64,000 nt of DNA from NCBI RefSeq assembly GCF_024170285.1, contig NZ_JALJXV010000001.1, positions 496,001-560,000 of the forward strand, given 5' to 3'. A program made the position numbers and the translations under genes. This document shows positions 39,093 to 48,224 of the stretch, in pieces. Under the pieces are notes generated by a model. The model did no database searches. It was not told the DNA's origin and saw only the letters and a list, made by a program, of their open reading frames with translations. How positions within the stretch are numbered: position 1 is the stretch's first letter; each line of letters starts with the position of its first letter. This DNA comes from Natronocella acetinitrilica. Lineage in GTDB: Bacteria; Pseudomonadota; Gammaproteobacteria; Nitrococcales; Aquisalimonadaceae.

Positions 39093-40751
39093 TCACCAGT
39101 TGCGGAATCGCGTCGGCGGCTGGTACAGCCCGCCGGACCAGTGGACCAGGTCCTTGATGGAACGGGCTGCAAGAAGGTCACGGTTGGCCAGGCGCTTGTC
39201 GACACCGAGGTCTTCGGGGTAGGCGATCGCACCCTTCTCGCGCAGGCGATCGACCACCGCTCGGTCCCTGGCGAGCCCAACCGGCGTATAACCGGCAATG
39301 CCGCGGATAGCCTGTTCGCGTTCGGACAGGTCATCACACAGCAGCAGGTTGGCGATCCCCTCCTCGGTGACGATGTGGGTGATGTCGTCACCGTAAGCCA
39401 TGACTGGGGGCAATGGCAGATCGAAGGACTGCTGCAGTTCCCAGGCGTCGAGCCGCTCGACGAAGGTGGGTTCCAGACCCTCGCGGAAGGTTTCCACTAT
39501 TTGCACCACCAGCTTGCGGCCCCGGGGCATGTGTCGACCCCGGTTTGCTTCCTCACCCGCCTGCAGCCAGCTCTTGCTGCCATGCCGCCTGCCGCGCGAT
39601 TCAGAACCGAAGTTCGGCGCGCCGCCGAAGCCGGTGATGCGATTCAGGGTCGCTGTGGACGAATTACCCTCGAGGTCGATCTGCAGGGTGGATCCGATGA
39701 ACAGGTCCGCGTAGTGCCCCGCCAATTGACAAAAAATGCGGTTGGAACGCATGGTGCCGTCCCGACCGATGAAGAATACGTCTGCACGGTTGGCCACGTA
39801 GCGTTCCATGCCGAGTTCCGAGCCGGCACAGTGGATCCCCTCGACAAAACCGGACTCAATGGCCGGAATCAGGGTCGGGCAGGGATTTACCGACATATAC
39901 TGGCAGATCTCGCCCCGAAGCCCCAACTCGGCTGCATAGGTCGGCAGGATCAACTCGATGGCCGCCGTGTCGAATCCGATCCCATGATTTAGGCGGGTCA
40001 CCCCGTATTTCTGGTAGATCCCGCGGATCACCATCATTGCCATGAGGATCTGGACCTCGGTGATGGCCGCCGGATCGCGCGTGAATATTGGCTCGATGTA
40101 GTAGGGCTTCGGCGCCTCCACGACATAGCTCACCCAGTCTCCGGGAACGTCGACACGGGGCACTTCGTCAACGATCCGGTTGACCTGTGCGATCAGGATT
40201 CCGGACTTAAATGCGGTCGCCTCCACAATTGCTGGCGTGTCCTCGGTGTTCTCGCCAGTGTAGAGATTACCAGCGGCGTCGGCGGCGTCGGCGGCAATTA
40301 AGCTCACCCTAGGGGTCAGGTCAGAAAAATAGCGACTGTAGAGCTCCAGGTAGGTATGTATGGCGCCCACCCGGACACGACCCTCGGCCACTAGCCGCCC
40401 CAGTCGCAGCCCCTGCGGCCCGGAATAGCAGAAGTCTAGCCTGTCGGCGATACCACGCTCGAAGACATCCAGGTGAGCAGGCAGGGCCAGGTTAGACTGG
40501 ACGATGTGCAACCCGTGCACCTGATCAGAAGACACTCGGGCCAGGCTGGCCGCGAGGAAATCGGCATGCTTCTGGTTGTTGCCTTCGATGCACAACCGAT
40601 CACCCGGTTCGAGCACCGACTCCAGCAATTTTACGGCATCATCTGCTGCCACCACCTTGCCGTCGGCAAGACGTCTGCTCCGTTCCATCCTGGCGCGGTA
40701 ACTACGTTGGATTGTGTCCCAGCCAGGTGATTCGTCGCCTTCGGTCCTCAT
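39093..40751 (-). CDS. mdcA: Malonate decarboxylase alpha subunit MdcA (acetyl-S-ACP:malonate transferase)
   Basis: A CoA-transferase-fold enzyme that swaps acetyl for malonyl on the carrier. The ATG at 40751 follows GGAGG and gives 552 residues, close to the 551 of the Klebsiella enzyme. Blocks such as GDRLCIEGNNQKHADFLA near 75 and GFGGAPNFGSESRGRRHG near 395 fit the family. First gene of the mdc operon, divergent from tctC. No mdcR-type regulator is seen nearby. Confidence 0.94.
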   Translation of the reverse strand: MRTEGDESPGWDTIQRSYRARMERSRRLADGKVVAADDAVKLLESVLEPGDRLCIEGNNQKHADFLAASLARVSSDQVHGLHIVQSNLALPAHLDVFERGIADRLDFCYSGPQGLRLGRLVAEGRVRVGAIHTYLELYSRYFSDLTPRVSLIAADAADAAGNLYTGENTEDTPAIVEATAFKSGILIAQVNRIVDEVPRVDVPGDWVSYVVEAPKPYYIEPIFTRDPAAITEVQILMAMMVIRGIYQKYGVTRLNHGIGFDTAAIELILPTYAAELGLRGEICQYMSVNPCPTLIPAIESGFVEGIHCAGSELGMERYVANRADVFFIGRDGTMRSNRIFCQLAGHYADLFIGSTLQIDLEGNSSTATLNRITGFGGAPNFGSESRGRRHGSKSWLQAGEEANRGRHMPRGRKLVVQIVETFREGLEPTFVERLDAWELQQSFDLPLPPVMAYGDDITHIVTEEGIANLLLCDDLSEREQAIRGIAGYTPVGLARDRAVVDRLREKGAIAYPEDLGVDKRLANRDLLAARSIKDLVHWSGGLYQPPTRFRNW

Positions 40752-41169
40752 ATGCCTCCACAACTCCCGAGACCGTGCGCGGCAAGCGCCAGTAGTCGGG
40801 GCGCGCACCAGTTGGAGTGGTTTGCCCCCTTGATACGTGTGGCCTGTGGCTCGCGTGATCCGAGGTCACTGGCTTGACACCCCGAAAGTTGACTGGGGTA
40901 GGAAGCAGTGCCTACGCTCTTTTTGAATAATTGTGACTAATATAAACACGAACAGCACTGCCATGCACGACGCTCCGAGCCAGTGGATGCCGTGGCTTCT
41001 TGGCCATGACATCTCCGATTGTCGGATGGGGGAGCAGGCAGTTCGTCAATCAGGGAAATGACAGCGGGTTAGCCACCGCCGTTATACGCGGCGGACAGGG
41101 ATTGATGGTTGCAAAACAACGGCGCCGCGAATGGTGTCGACAACAATGATCGAGCGAGAGGAGTACTAA
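40752..41169. promoter_or_regulatory. Divergent regulatory region mdcA / tctC
   Basis: About 420 bases without a gene between the two divergent starts. An AT-rich patch at 40919-40950 (with TATAAA near 40938) could hold promoters for either direction. CCGCCG (41076-41081) and CGGCGG (41089-41094) form a perfect dyad upstream of tctC. No precise -35/-10 pair is convincing. Confidence 0.45.
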
Positions 41170-42135
41170 ATGAACAATCAGCTACTGAAAGTGGGCCTGG
41201 CCGTTGGCCTCGGGCTTGGTCTGGCGGTGCCCACTGCGGCGATCTCCAGCGACAATTATCCGGAGCGCACCGTCGAGGTGATCAACCAGTTCGGCCCGGG
41301 TGGCGGCACCGATCTCTTCATTCGGGCAATCGGCATTCCATTCTCCCAGATCACCCGGCAATCCATGGTGGGCATCTCCGTGACCGGGGGGGGTGGCGTC
41401 CCGGCCTATATCGAGTTCACTAGCCGACCGGCGGATGGTCACAACATGATGGCCGTGGGCCCAGAGGAGATCATCAACCATGTACTCGGCCGCATCGACA
41501 TCACCCAACTGCAGGGCGTGAGCCGGGTGCAGTGGGATCAGGGCGTCTTCTACGCTCCCGAGGGCAGCCAGTTCGAGAACATCGAGCAGGTCATCGAATA
41601 TGCCAGGGAGAACCCGGGGGGCCTCACCATCGCCGGGACCGGCGCAGCGGGCTACGATGAGACTCTCGTGGGTCTGTGGGGCCTGCGCTCTGGCGCCGAG
41701 CTCAACTACATTCCTTTCAACTCGGCGGCGGAAGCATTCTCGGCGGTGTTGGGTGGACACACCGACCTTCTCTTCGAGGAGTACGGCCCCGCCCGCTCGT
41801 TGGTCGAGGCCGGAGAGATCAATCCCTTGGTCGTCTTCATGGAGGAGCGCCTGCCAGTGCTACCCGATGTCCCCACCGCGGAGGAGCTTGGCTTTGAGGT
41901 CAACATCGGCCGCTGGAGGGGTTTCGCGATGCATGCCGACGATGATCCGGACCACGCAGAAGCGATGTACGACATCCTGGCGGAGGCGGCCAAGCAGGAC
42001 GTGTACAAAAACATTGAGGAGCAGAATGCGTTGCAGTTCCGTTCCGTGGTGATTGGTCCGGAGGAGTTCCAGGAATTCCTCGAAGGGGAAATCGAAATAT
42101 ACGAAGAGGTACTGGGGGCGCTGGGCCACCTGTAA
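41170..42135 (+). CDS. tctC: TctC/Bug-family periplasmic binding protein
   Basis: A 321-residue receptor of the tripartite tricarboxylate family. A signal peptide ends near PTAAISSDNYP. The mature start YPERTVEVINQFGPGGGTD matches the Bug opening (YPxxPIxxIVPFxxGGxxD). It is the only receptor near tctBA; its position beside mdcA points to malonate as ligand (inference). A terminator follows. Confidence 0.9.
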   Translation: MNNQLLKVGLAVGLGLGLAVPTAAISSDNYPERTVEVINQFGPGGGTDLFIRAIGIPFSQITRQSMVGISVTGGGGVPAYIEFTSRPADGHNMMAVGPEEIINHVLGRIDITQLQGVSRVQWDQGVFYAPEGSQFENIEQVIEYARENPGGLTIAGTGAAGYDETLVGLWGLRSGAELNYIPFNSAAEAFSAVLGGHTDLLFEEYGPARSLVEAGEINPLVVFMEERLPVLPDVPTAEELGFEVNIGRWRGFAMHADDDPDHAEAMYDILAEAAKQDVYKNIEEQNALQFRSVVIGPEEFQEFLEGEIEIYEEVLGALGHL

Positions 42136-42205
42136 GTCCGGCGCTTCGCGGCCCCGCAACGAGTGGCGGTGGCAACGACAGCGGATTCATCATGGTGCGG
42201 GTTGG

Positions 42206-42236
42206 GGGGCTGGCGTCTCCCCCGGCCCGTTTTTTG
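42206..42236 (+). terminator. Rho-independent terminator of tctC
   Basis: GGGCTGG (42207-42213) pairs with CCGGCCC (42222-42228, one G-T pair) around an 8-base loop, then G and TTTTTT follow. It lies about 75 bases after the tctC stop. Confidence 0.75.
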
Positions 42237-42622
42237 AGTTGGACTAGCTGTTCTCCAGCGTCACGCGCCTGATAGCCTCCCGCCTCGTAGGCGCTATCGT
42301 TGCTATAATCAGGCACCCTTGCCATGCTAATCCGTCGCCGTGACCCCGGAGCCTGAGTAGTACTGAGTAGTACAAGGGGTCTACGACCGTGGCGGCCACC
42401 TCAGCTGTTAGGTGTTTGCCTGGGGGCAGCAACGGCTACGGCAGCCTCCACTAGCGAGGATTGTAAGCCCATGTTTTTTCAATTTTTTCTGAATGATTCG
42501 AAGACTGTCTCTGTTTCCGTTTAAAAAACGTCTCCTAAACACCGTGCCAACCATGCGCCCTAGCCATCGACAAAGTCTTCATCTGAATTCAGTGATTACA
42601 ACGGTCTTTTTCCACACTTCAA
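42237..42622. other. Non-coding gap
   Basis: About 390 bases between the tctC terminator and the UbiA-containing gene (which runs towards it). It contains a short tandem repeat GAGTAGTACT-GAGTAGTACA (42353-42374) and AT-rich sequence near 42475-42540, but no supported gene. Confidence 0.35.
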
Positions 42623-44151
42623 TTATCCGCCAGCCAGCCGGAACACGGGGATCAGTCCGAACCACAGCACATAGCCGAGCGACGCAACCATCAGGCCGTC
42701 GATTCGCCCGGGCGAACTGTCTGAGCGAAGCTGCCGGGACAACAACCAGGTCAGCAGTGCAGCGTGGGGAACGACCACCAGGGCGATCCCGGCGAAGGCG
42801 CCGCCAGCCAGCCCCATGAGCTGCCATGCAACGGCGACAATGGCGGCCAGCACAGTGAAGACCAGTGCCACCACCAACGCGCCCGTCGGTGCCAGGCGTA
42901 CGGCCAGCGTGCGCTTGCGCACGGCTTGGTCGGCCTCGTAGTCCGGAATGCCGGACAGGGTGATGGACGGAATAATGGCCAACAGCAGTGGCAGGCTCAA
43001 CAGCCACGGTAGCGGGTCGCTCCAGGCGCCCCCGAGGAACACATAGCCGCATAACAGGACGCCAATGCTGTGTGTGACCGCGACGTCCAGTTCGCCCAGC
43101 CCACGATAGCTGAGCTTCAGGGGCGGCGCCGTGTAGCCGATTGCCAGAACAGCAAGAATGCCCAGGACGGTGACAACGGACGCCGACTCCGCCGGCGTCA
43201 CCGCAAGCAGCCAGAGTGAAGTGCCCAGAAAGCCGAGGAACGCGGCGATGGCGCCGGCCCGGACTTCACGCGTACTCAGCATTCCCTCCACCAGCACACG
43301 CGATCCGCCCGTGAACGGACTGAAGTACCGATTGTTGCGATCGCTTGGGAAGTCCACCAGCTCATTGATCAGCACCGTGGTCACCTCAAGCAGGAACAGA
43401 CAGAGGTAGCCTATCCAGAACACCGAATTGCCCCTTACGGAGCCGTCTGGGGAGATGGCAAGGGCCCCGAGCAGGTACGCCAACCAGGTCATGGGATAGA
43501 ACTGGAGCCGCAGGCCCCGCAGCCAGGCACCGCCTTTCTGCCGCAGCCGTTCCGACGTGGTGATCCGGCCCCGCTCTAGCCGCTTCCCCTGCCGTTCCGC
43601 GCGGGCCAGCCATTGTGACCGCTGCCGCGCCTGGGCGTCTCTGACCGAGCCGAACATCAACGAGCGCACGGGATCAATGCCGCAGAACCCCAGCGTCGCC
43701 CGCGCCATGGCATTCCTGCCCGGCTGCCGATAGAGGAGCCTATGGATGAGCGGAGGGGTGTCCATCGTGGTGATGAGCTCGGCGGATCGGCCGTGCAACA
43801 GCCCCTGATAACCGATTCCGCCCTCGCAGGTCCGGAACGCGAATCCCGGGGTCAGGATGCGATCCAGGAAACCCTTGAGCAGCGCAGGCATGGTCCCCCA
43901 CCAGGTGGGGTAGACGAACACCAGATGATCTGCCCAGACCAGGAGATCCCGCGCCTCGCGCAGGCCCTCCTCGAGAGGCTGCTCATTGGGTGATGGCGTC
44001 CGCACGTGTAAATCGAAATCCAGCGCCGAGAGATCCAGCCTGCGCAGTTGCACGCCCGCTGCGCGCGCGCCGTCGCAAATGCGTCCGCCAATGCGCCGCA
44101 AAGGCTGTCCGCGCGCGGATGCCCGAGGATGACAAGCACGTTCATGGACAT
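42623..44151 (-). pseudogene. Flavodoxin-type quinone reductase fused to a UbiA prenyltransferase, frameshifted
   Basis: From the ATG at 44151 (GGAAG upstream) the protein begins MSMNVLVILGHPRADSLCGA, the start of an NAD(P)H:quinone oxidoreductase-type flavodoxin fold. The rest of that domain (VYPTWWGTMPALLKGFLDRI) and everything after lie in another frame from about 44065. Removing one GC unit from the (GC)5 tract at 44061-44070 would give one 508-codon gene. The C-terminal part (about residues 225-505) is a nine-helix UbiA-type prenyltransferase with both Asp motifs, NELVDFPSD and DYEAD. It may be a real frameshift, a variable tract or a sequencing error. Part of an operon with the reductase at 44295. 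Confidence 0.75.
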
Positions 44152-44197
44152 CTCGTTCTTCCTGCGTATCGACGGATTCGTGTGCCAGGCATGCGCC

Positions 44198-44290
44198 TTA
44201 GCCTGCCTGAACGCTTGCCAGCACGATCACGATCAGCAGCAACAGCACCGACACCGCGATTCCGGCTCGAAGGGCATAGACATGGAGCAT
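44198..44290 (-). CDS. 30-residue single-helix membrane peptide
   Basis: The ATG at 44290 lies five bases downstream of the reductase stop, with GGAG close upstream. It encodes MLHVYALRAGIAVSVLL and a further hydrophobic run, 30 residues in all, ending in TAA at 44198. The peptide is one membrane helix with a short positively charged start. It lies between a flavocytochrome-type reductase and a quinone-modifying gene on the same strand, so it may be a small subunit or regulator (inference). Confidence 0.5.
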   Translation of the reverse strand: MLHVYALRAGIAVSVLLLLIVIVLASVQAG

Positions 44291-44294
44291 GGAG

Positions 44295-45614
44295 TCACTC
44301 CTTATAATATAGGTCGAAGCGATCGGAGTAGAGTCGCGTAGGGGAAGCGCCGCGGCTTAACAGGGCCTTCTCGGCGACATCCATTAGCGGAGGTGGTCCG
44401 CAGATGAAATACTCCACGTCCTTGCTGTCCGCCGGCAGGCAGCGCTCAAGCAACTCCTCGTCGACAAAGCCTGTCTCGCCGCTCCAGTGTTCTGGTGGAC
44501 TATCCAGCACATGGATGAGCTGCAGCGGAAGTCTGTTGGTGAGCGCATCGAGTTCCTCCCGAAAGGTGGCACTCTCCCAGTCTTCGTTGGCGTAGATGAG
44601 CCACAGCGGCGTGCGCACGCCGCGCTCTGCAAAGGTGCGCAGTATGCTCATGATCGGTGTGATTCCAATGCCGCCCGCGATCAGAACGATAGTCCCCGCG
44701 CGATCGCTGTCGGGAACGAAGGCGCCGTAGGGGCCCTCAATCCAGGCCCGTGTACCGGGCTCCACACTCGGCAGCGTGGCCGTGAAGTCGCCAAGTCGTT
44801 TGGCCGTAAAGGCGATTGCCTGCGGTTCTGTCGCCGAGGAAGCCAGCGAGAACGGGTGCTGCTGTAGCGAAAACGGTGTCTCGCCCAATGTCACCCAAAT
44901 GAACTGGCCGGGCGCGAATACCAGACCCTCGTGGCCAACGGGCTCGAGGCGGATGGTGGTTGAATCGCCGCGCTCGGGCTGTGTTGCCGCGACACGCCAG
45001 GGCCGTCGGCGCATTCGCAGCGGCCGCAGCAAGCGGGTATCCACCAGAAACCCGAGCGGAATCAGCACCAGGCCGGCAAGCATTCCTTTCGTTGCCGCCC
45101 CGGCGGTGTAATGGTCGACCATCAAGGCATGGCCCAGGCCGCCAATGACAATGAACAGCGCAAGCCCGCCGTGGAGAACTCGCCACCATTCATTGGGCAA
45201 GCCGATGGTGACCCGCCAAAGGGAGGTGCACACCACGATAATCACGCTGATCACGACCAAAGTGAGTGAAACTGCACGCAGGATGTCTTCCCGGGGGTCC
45301 AGGTACGTCAGGTTCTCCGGCTCGGCGAGGATCAACGTTACGGGATGGGCGAGTACGAGCAGCATGGCGAAAATGCCGACCTGCCGATGGAACTGCAACG
45401 TGTTGTCCAGGCCAATTTCTGGGGCGAACCACCGATGGCGGCCGGTGATCAGCATCTGCACGGCAAGCACCCCGAGGCCGAGAAAACCGAGCATCGCACC
45501 CAACTCCACCCAGAACGCTCTCGCCTCGGCAGGCTGATGGACGAGGGCCACGCCGAGGGGAATCAGGGCCAATACGACGTAAGCAGACAACCACAGAAGG
45601 GCGCGTGGGATCAT
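44295..45614 (-). CDS. Ferric reductase-like transmembrane flavoprotein
   Basis: About 439 residues from the ATG at 45614 (a TTG at 45638 is possible). An N-terminal membrane domain (about 1-210) has paired histidines suited to haem: HRQVGIFAMLLVLAH and LHGGLALFIVIGGLGHALM. A ferredoxin-reductase-like C-terminal half has the FAD motif HPFSLASS, the NAD(P) motif GGIGITPIMSIL and CGPPPLMDVAEKAL. It passes electrons from NAD(P)H across or into the membrane; the acceptor is unknown. Confidence 0.85.
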   Translation of the reverse strand: MIPRALLWLSAYVVLALIPLGVALVHQPAEARAFWVELGAMLGFLGLGVLAVQMLITGRHRWFAPEIGLDNTLQFHRQVGIFAMLLVLAHPVTLILAEPENLTYLDPREDILRAVSLTLVVISVIIVVCTSLWRVTIGLPNEWWRVLHGGLALFIVIGGLGHALMVDHYTAGAATKGMLAGLVLIPLGFLVDTRLLRPLRMRRRPWRVAATQPERGDSTTIRLEPVGHEGLVFAPGQFIWVTLGETPFSLQQHPFSLASSATEPQAIAFTAKRLGDFTATLPSVEPGTRAWIEGPYGAFVPDSDRAGTIVLIAGGIGITPIMSILRTFAERGVRTPLWLIYANEDWESATFREELDALTNRLPLQLIHVLDSPPEHWSGETGFVDEELLERCLPADSKDVEYFICGPPPLMDVAEKALLSRGASPTRLYSDRFDLYYKE

Positions 45615-45786
45615 GTCGCTGAGAGTCTCCGCATACAAAAGTACGGAAATGGCGATTCACGGACGGTGTCCGCGGCCTACACGGCCCGGCGTCCGTGGCT
45701 GACAAAGTCACTGATATAGAGAATTACATCTGTGCGTTGCCGAACTCGTTCAGGCTGTGCAGCATCGTTGCGTAGGAGATACCGTC
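45615..45786. other. Divergent gap upstream of the reductase
   Basis: About 170 bases between the reductase start and the HupE-like scrap. It should contain the reductase promoter on the minus strand. CACGGACGCC and similar GC stretches show no clear dyad or promoter. Confidence 0.3.
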
Positions 45787-46127
45787 ATGCAAAACCGACT
45801 GCTCGTTCTGCTCCTGCTGTGCTTGCTTCTTCCCTCGCCGCCTGAGTGATTGGCCCGTCCTACGTTACATACGCAAACATCTTGAACGTGGCATCGATGA
45901 TAATCGTCGGCATTCTGATTGCTGCCGCGCCGCCGCTGCCGTGGTCCGCCTGTTATGCACTTTCAGTGCTCTTTGGCATGAGCCATGGACTCGCCAACAG
46001 CGTCACCCTGATCAACTCGACAAACTTTCACGAATTCATCCCCGGACTCCTCACGGGCGCGTCCCTCGCAATGCTGGGTGGAGATGAGCGAAACAAGTTC
46101 CTCCGCCCTCTTCGGCTGGCCGAATGA
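45787..46127 (+). pseudogene. Decayed HupE/UreJ-like membrane protein gene
   Basis: An ATG at 45787 opens 20 codons of signal-peptide type (MQNRLLVLLLLCLLL) that end at a TGA. An overlapping frame from 45846 continues as hydrophobic protein with LSVLFGMSHGLANSV, resembling the FGxxHGxA motif of HupE/UreJ transporters. The middle of such a gene is missing and the end is abrupt. Likely a deletion remnant. Confidence 0.4.
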
Positions 46128-46324
46128 TGTGATACCAGGAGCGGGCAAAGGCATCCGCATAAGGCTGTTGCTCATTCAGTATGCCTGGGTTCATGGGGCG
46201 TTTTGTCTCTCTTGGGTGCGCCACCGAACTGACGGGGCTTTCGCTTGCCCCCACCCTGAGGTGGCATCTACTTGCCGATCCAGGAGGGTCCGGCAGACCG
46301 CCGTTGAACAGATGAGGAACAGTG
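46128..46324. other. Gap before phasin gene
   Basis: Nothing recognisable; a minus-strand frame here (NEQQPYADAFARSWYHI) could be another gene scrap. GAGGAA at its end is the phasin ribosome site. Confidence 0.25.
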
Positions 46325-46756
46325 ATGAGTAAAGAAGCCGCTAACCAGATGCATAGCCAGATAGAGAGCACCGTTGCCGGTCCGGCGCGCACTTACGCCA
46401 ACCTGATGCTGGATCATATTCAGCAGCTTACAAGCCTGCAGCTCGAGGCTGCCAGGGCCTATGCCGATACCGGTCTGCAACAGGCTCGCGCCGCACTGGA
46501 GGTGAAAGACCCATCCGATCTTCACAGCTACGTCGAGAACCAACAGAAGGTCGCCCAGGCGTTGAGCGAGCGCTTCAAGAGCGATATCGAAAAGGTCACG
46601 TCCCTGAACCAGACTTTCGCCCAGAAGGCACAGAAGATTGCGCAGGACAGTGCCCGGGAGATGTCCAGTGCCGCCGAGGAAGGCACCGAGAGGGCAGCTC
46701 AGGCCTTGGAGAAAGGCACCAGGAAATCGACTCAGGCTCAAGCAAAAGGTCAGTAA
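46325..46756 (+). CDS. Phasin family protein
   Basis: A 143-residue, almost wholly helical protein of the phasin family, which coats polyhydroxyalkanoate granules. Amphipathic heptad-like helices are rich in Ala, Gln, Glu and Lys; the core VENQQKVAQALSERFKSD fits the family. An Ala/Lys/Thr-rich tail resembles histone-like tails of other phasins. No PHA synthase gene lies in the window. ATG at 46325 follows GAGGAA. Confidence 0.78.
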   Translation: MSKEAANQMHSQIESTVAGPARTYANLMLDHIQQLTSLQLEAARAYADTGLQQARAALEVKDPSDLHSYVENQQKVAQALSERFKSDIEKVTSLNQTFAQKAQKIAQDSAREMSSAAEEGTERAAQALEKGTRKSTQAQAKGQ

Positions 46757-46901
46757 GTATTCGCCCTTTGCTTGGTCGTCAGTAAGCCGCATTTCCGGAT
46801 TCGTCCGGGCGGGTGGTCTCGTTATGGAACGTCCGGATCCGTCAAGTCGCTCCGAGCGGAACGCCGCCCGAATCTGCTTGACGTAACTGAGCTGCCTGAC
46901 T
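46757..46901. other. Gap after phasin gene
   Basis: About 145 bases with no supported gene and no clear terminator. Confidence 0.25.
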
Positions 46902-47089
46902 TTATCGGACCACTGATTCCTGGAATCTGGCCTTGGGTTGATAGTGGCCTCTCAAGGTAGCCTTGTACTCGTACGGTGTCCGATAACCCAGGCTGGAATG
47001 CGGCAGGACGCGAGCACAAGGTTGCCTGAGGCTCATGGGTAGCAGCGCAGCGGTTTGCGTACGTCCGCCTTCCCTACATTGAACTCGCA
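46902..47089 (-). pseudogene. IS3-family transposase C-terminal remnant
   Basis: On the minus strand the frame ends with LPHSSLGYRTPYEYKATLR (about 47006-46950) and a short tail to a TAA at 46902. HSSLGYRTPxEY is the C-terminal signature of IS3-family OrfB integrase proteins. The part before it, to 47089, does not match OrfB. This is a different IS3 subgroup from the 12.8 kb scrap (which ends AEAEANHLRQ). Confidence 0.7.
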
Positions 47090-47305
47090 TTAATAAAGTG
47101 TTGACTCTCTTGATCGCAGACGGTCCATTGCGTCGTCCAGCCGGTCATTTCCCCAGAACATTTCGTCACCGACGAAAAACGTCGGTGCTCCGAAAATCCC
47201 CCTTGCCAGGGCTTCGTCGGTCTGCTGGCGCAGGTGTTCCTTGTTTGACGGTGACTCGGCGGTCTCGATGATCTCCCGGGCTGGTAATCCCAATGCCGTC
47301 AGCAT
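47090..47305 (-). pseudogene. Truncated 2-hydroxychromene-2-carboxylate isomerase (DsbA fold)
   Basis: 71 codons matching only the C-terminal third of HCCA isomerase/GST-kappa-like proteins: RQQTDEALARGIFGAPTFFV and GDEMFWGNDRLDDAMDRL. The N-terminal two thirds, with the glutathione-binding start, are missing; the sequence upstream changes character near 47305. It abuts the IS3 scrap. An intact but different family member lies at 48225-48824. Confidence 0.75.
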
Positions 47306-47358
47306 GGCGGTAGTGGTTGATGCGATCCAGCCATTCTGCCAAATCCTGAAAGCAGAAT

Positions 47359-47386
47359 GCCGGAGACCTTGACAGGGGTCTCCGGC
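47359..47386 (-). terminator. Hairpin terminator of the small exported-protein gene
   Basis: GCCGGAGACC (47359-47368) pairs perfectly with GGTCTCCGGC (47377-47386). It lies 28 bases beyond the stop of the gene at 47414. On the minus strand a short T-containing stretch follows, so the T-run is weak. Confidence 0.6.
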
Positions 47387-47413
47387 GAGAGGGGAGAGGT
47401 GATCTTGACGTGA

Positions 47414-47689
47414 TCAGGCGCCGCCCTTGAAGGCGTTGCCCCGGTGATCGGTCATACCGGTCACGGTGATCTCGTGGACGGAGGGTGAACGCTCGGCGAT
47501 GCCCAGTGTGAAGTAGACATCCGGCGCCACCGGAGCCGTGCGCTGCCCCAGAGTCAGACCGGCTGAACTATCGCCCGCGAGGCCGGCACCGAGGTTGCCG
47601 TAGACGTCGGGCTGGGTGTCGTTCGCCAGCGCATGACCGGAGAACACGGTGGCAAAGCCGATGACAGTTGCAGTGATGATGGTACGCAT
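47414..47689 (-). CDS. Small exported protein of unknown function
   Basis: 91 residues with a clear signal peptide (MRTIITATVIGFATVFSGHA, cleaved after ALA). The mature part starts NDTQPDVYGNLGAGLAGDSS and has a repeated PDVY pattern: QPDVYGNLGAG and APDVYFTLGIA. AAGGAG lies at the right distance before the ATG. No family recognised. Periplasmic or secreted by prediction. Confidence 0.7.
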   Translation of the reverse strand: MRTIITATVIGFATVFSGHALANDTQPDVYGNLGAGLAGDSSAGLTLGQRTAPVAPDVYFTLGIAERSPSVHEITVTGMTDHRGNAFKGGA

Positions 47690-47927
47690 GATTGAAACTC
47701 CTTCGCTTCATTGGTTGAGTTTTGCGCCGCCGGTATCCCCGTTGGCTTGAGGTGCATATTGGCCAAAGAGCGGCAGGTGTTGTATTCGCGAAGTTACGGA
47801 GAGGGGTTCTGCTTATCGGGGAAATACCTATGGGGCATGTCAACCCGGCGTCGCCGATAAAAGGGGGTTGTTTCTCTCTGCGACGACCTCACGTCACGCA
47901 GTAGGTATCAAACAACGGGAGAGCCAC

Positions 47928-48176
47928 ATGGCGAATTGGATCTGCCGGCTAGACGACGAGTCCCTCGCCCTTCTGCGTACCGAATTCGGTCTGGGAGACA
48001 TCGCTAACAGTGTTCGCATTCCGGCGGAGCACGACATTCCGAAGAGCCATCTTCGGCAGGTGGCGATCGACGCTTTCCACGTGCTGGCGCGGCAGGAGAA
48101 CCCCAACATGGAGGCAGCGCGCTTCGTCTCGATCATGGACGGTCTGACGGTGCACTGCGAGCCAGCCCGTGACTGA
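47928..48176 (+). CDS. Hypothetical protein, 82 residues
   Basis: A soluble, mixed-charge protein: MANWICRLDDESLALLRTEF opens it, and it ends in GLTVHCEPARD. The ATG at 47928 is preceded by GGGAG. It converges with the HCCA isomerase-like gene. No domain could be recognised. Confidence 0.55.
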   Translation: MANWICRLDDESLALLRTEFGLGDIANSVRIPAEHDIPKSHLRQVAIDAFHVLARQENPNMEAARFVSIMDGLTVHCEPARD

Positions 48177-48224
48177 TAGGTTCCGCTGCCGGTGACAATG
48201 GATCGGAATAACGTCAGCGCTTAC

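Noticed and set aside
46051-46392. Minus-strand frame with NEQQPYADAFARSWYHI
   Set aside because: Looks protein-like in a short patch but has no start signal, no known family and lies across several decayed pieces.
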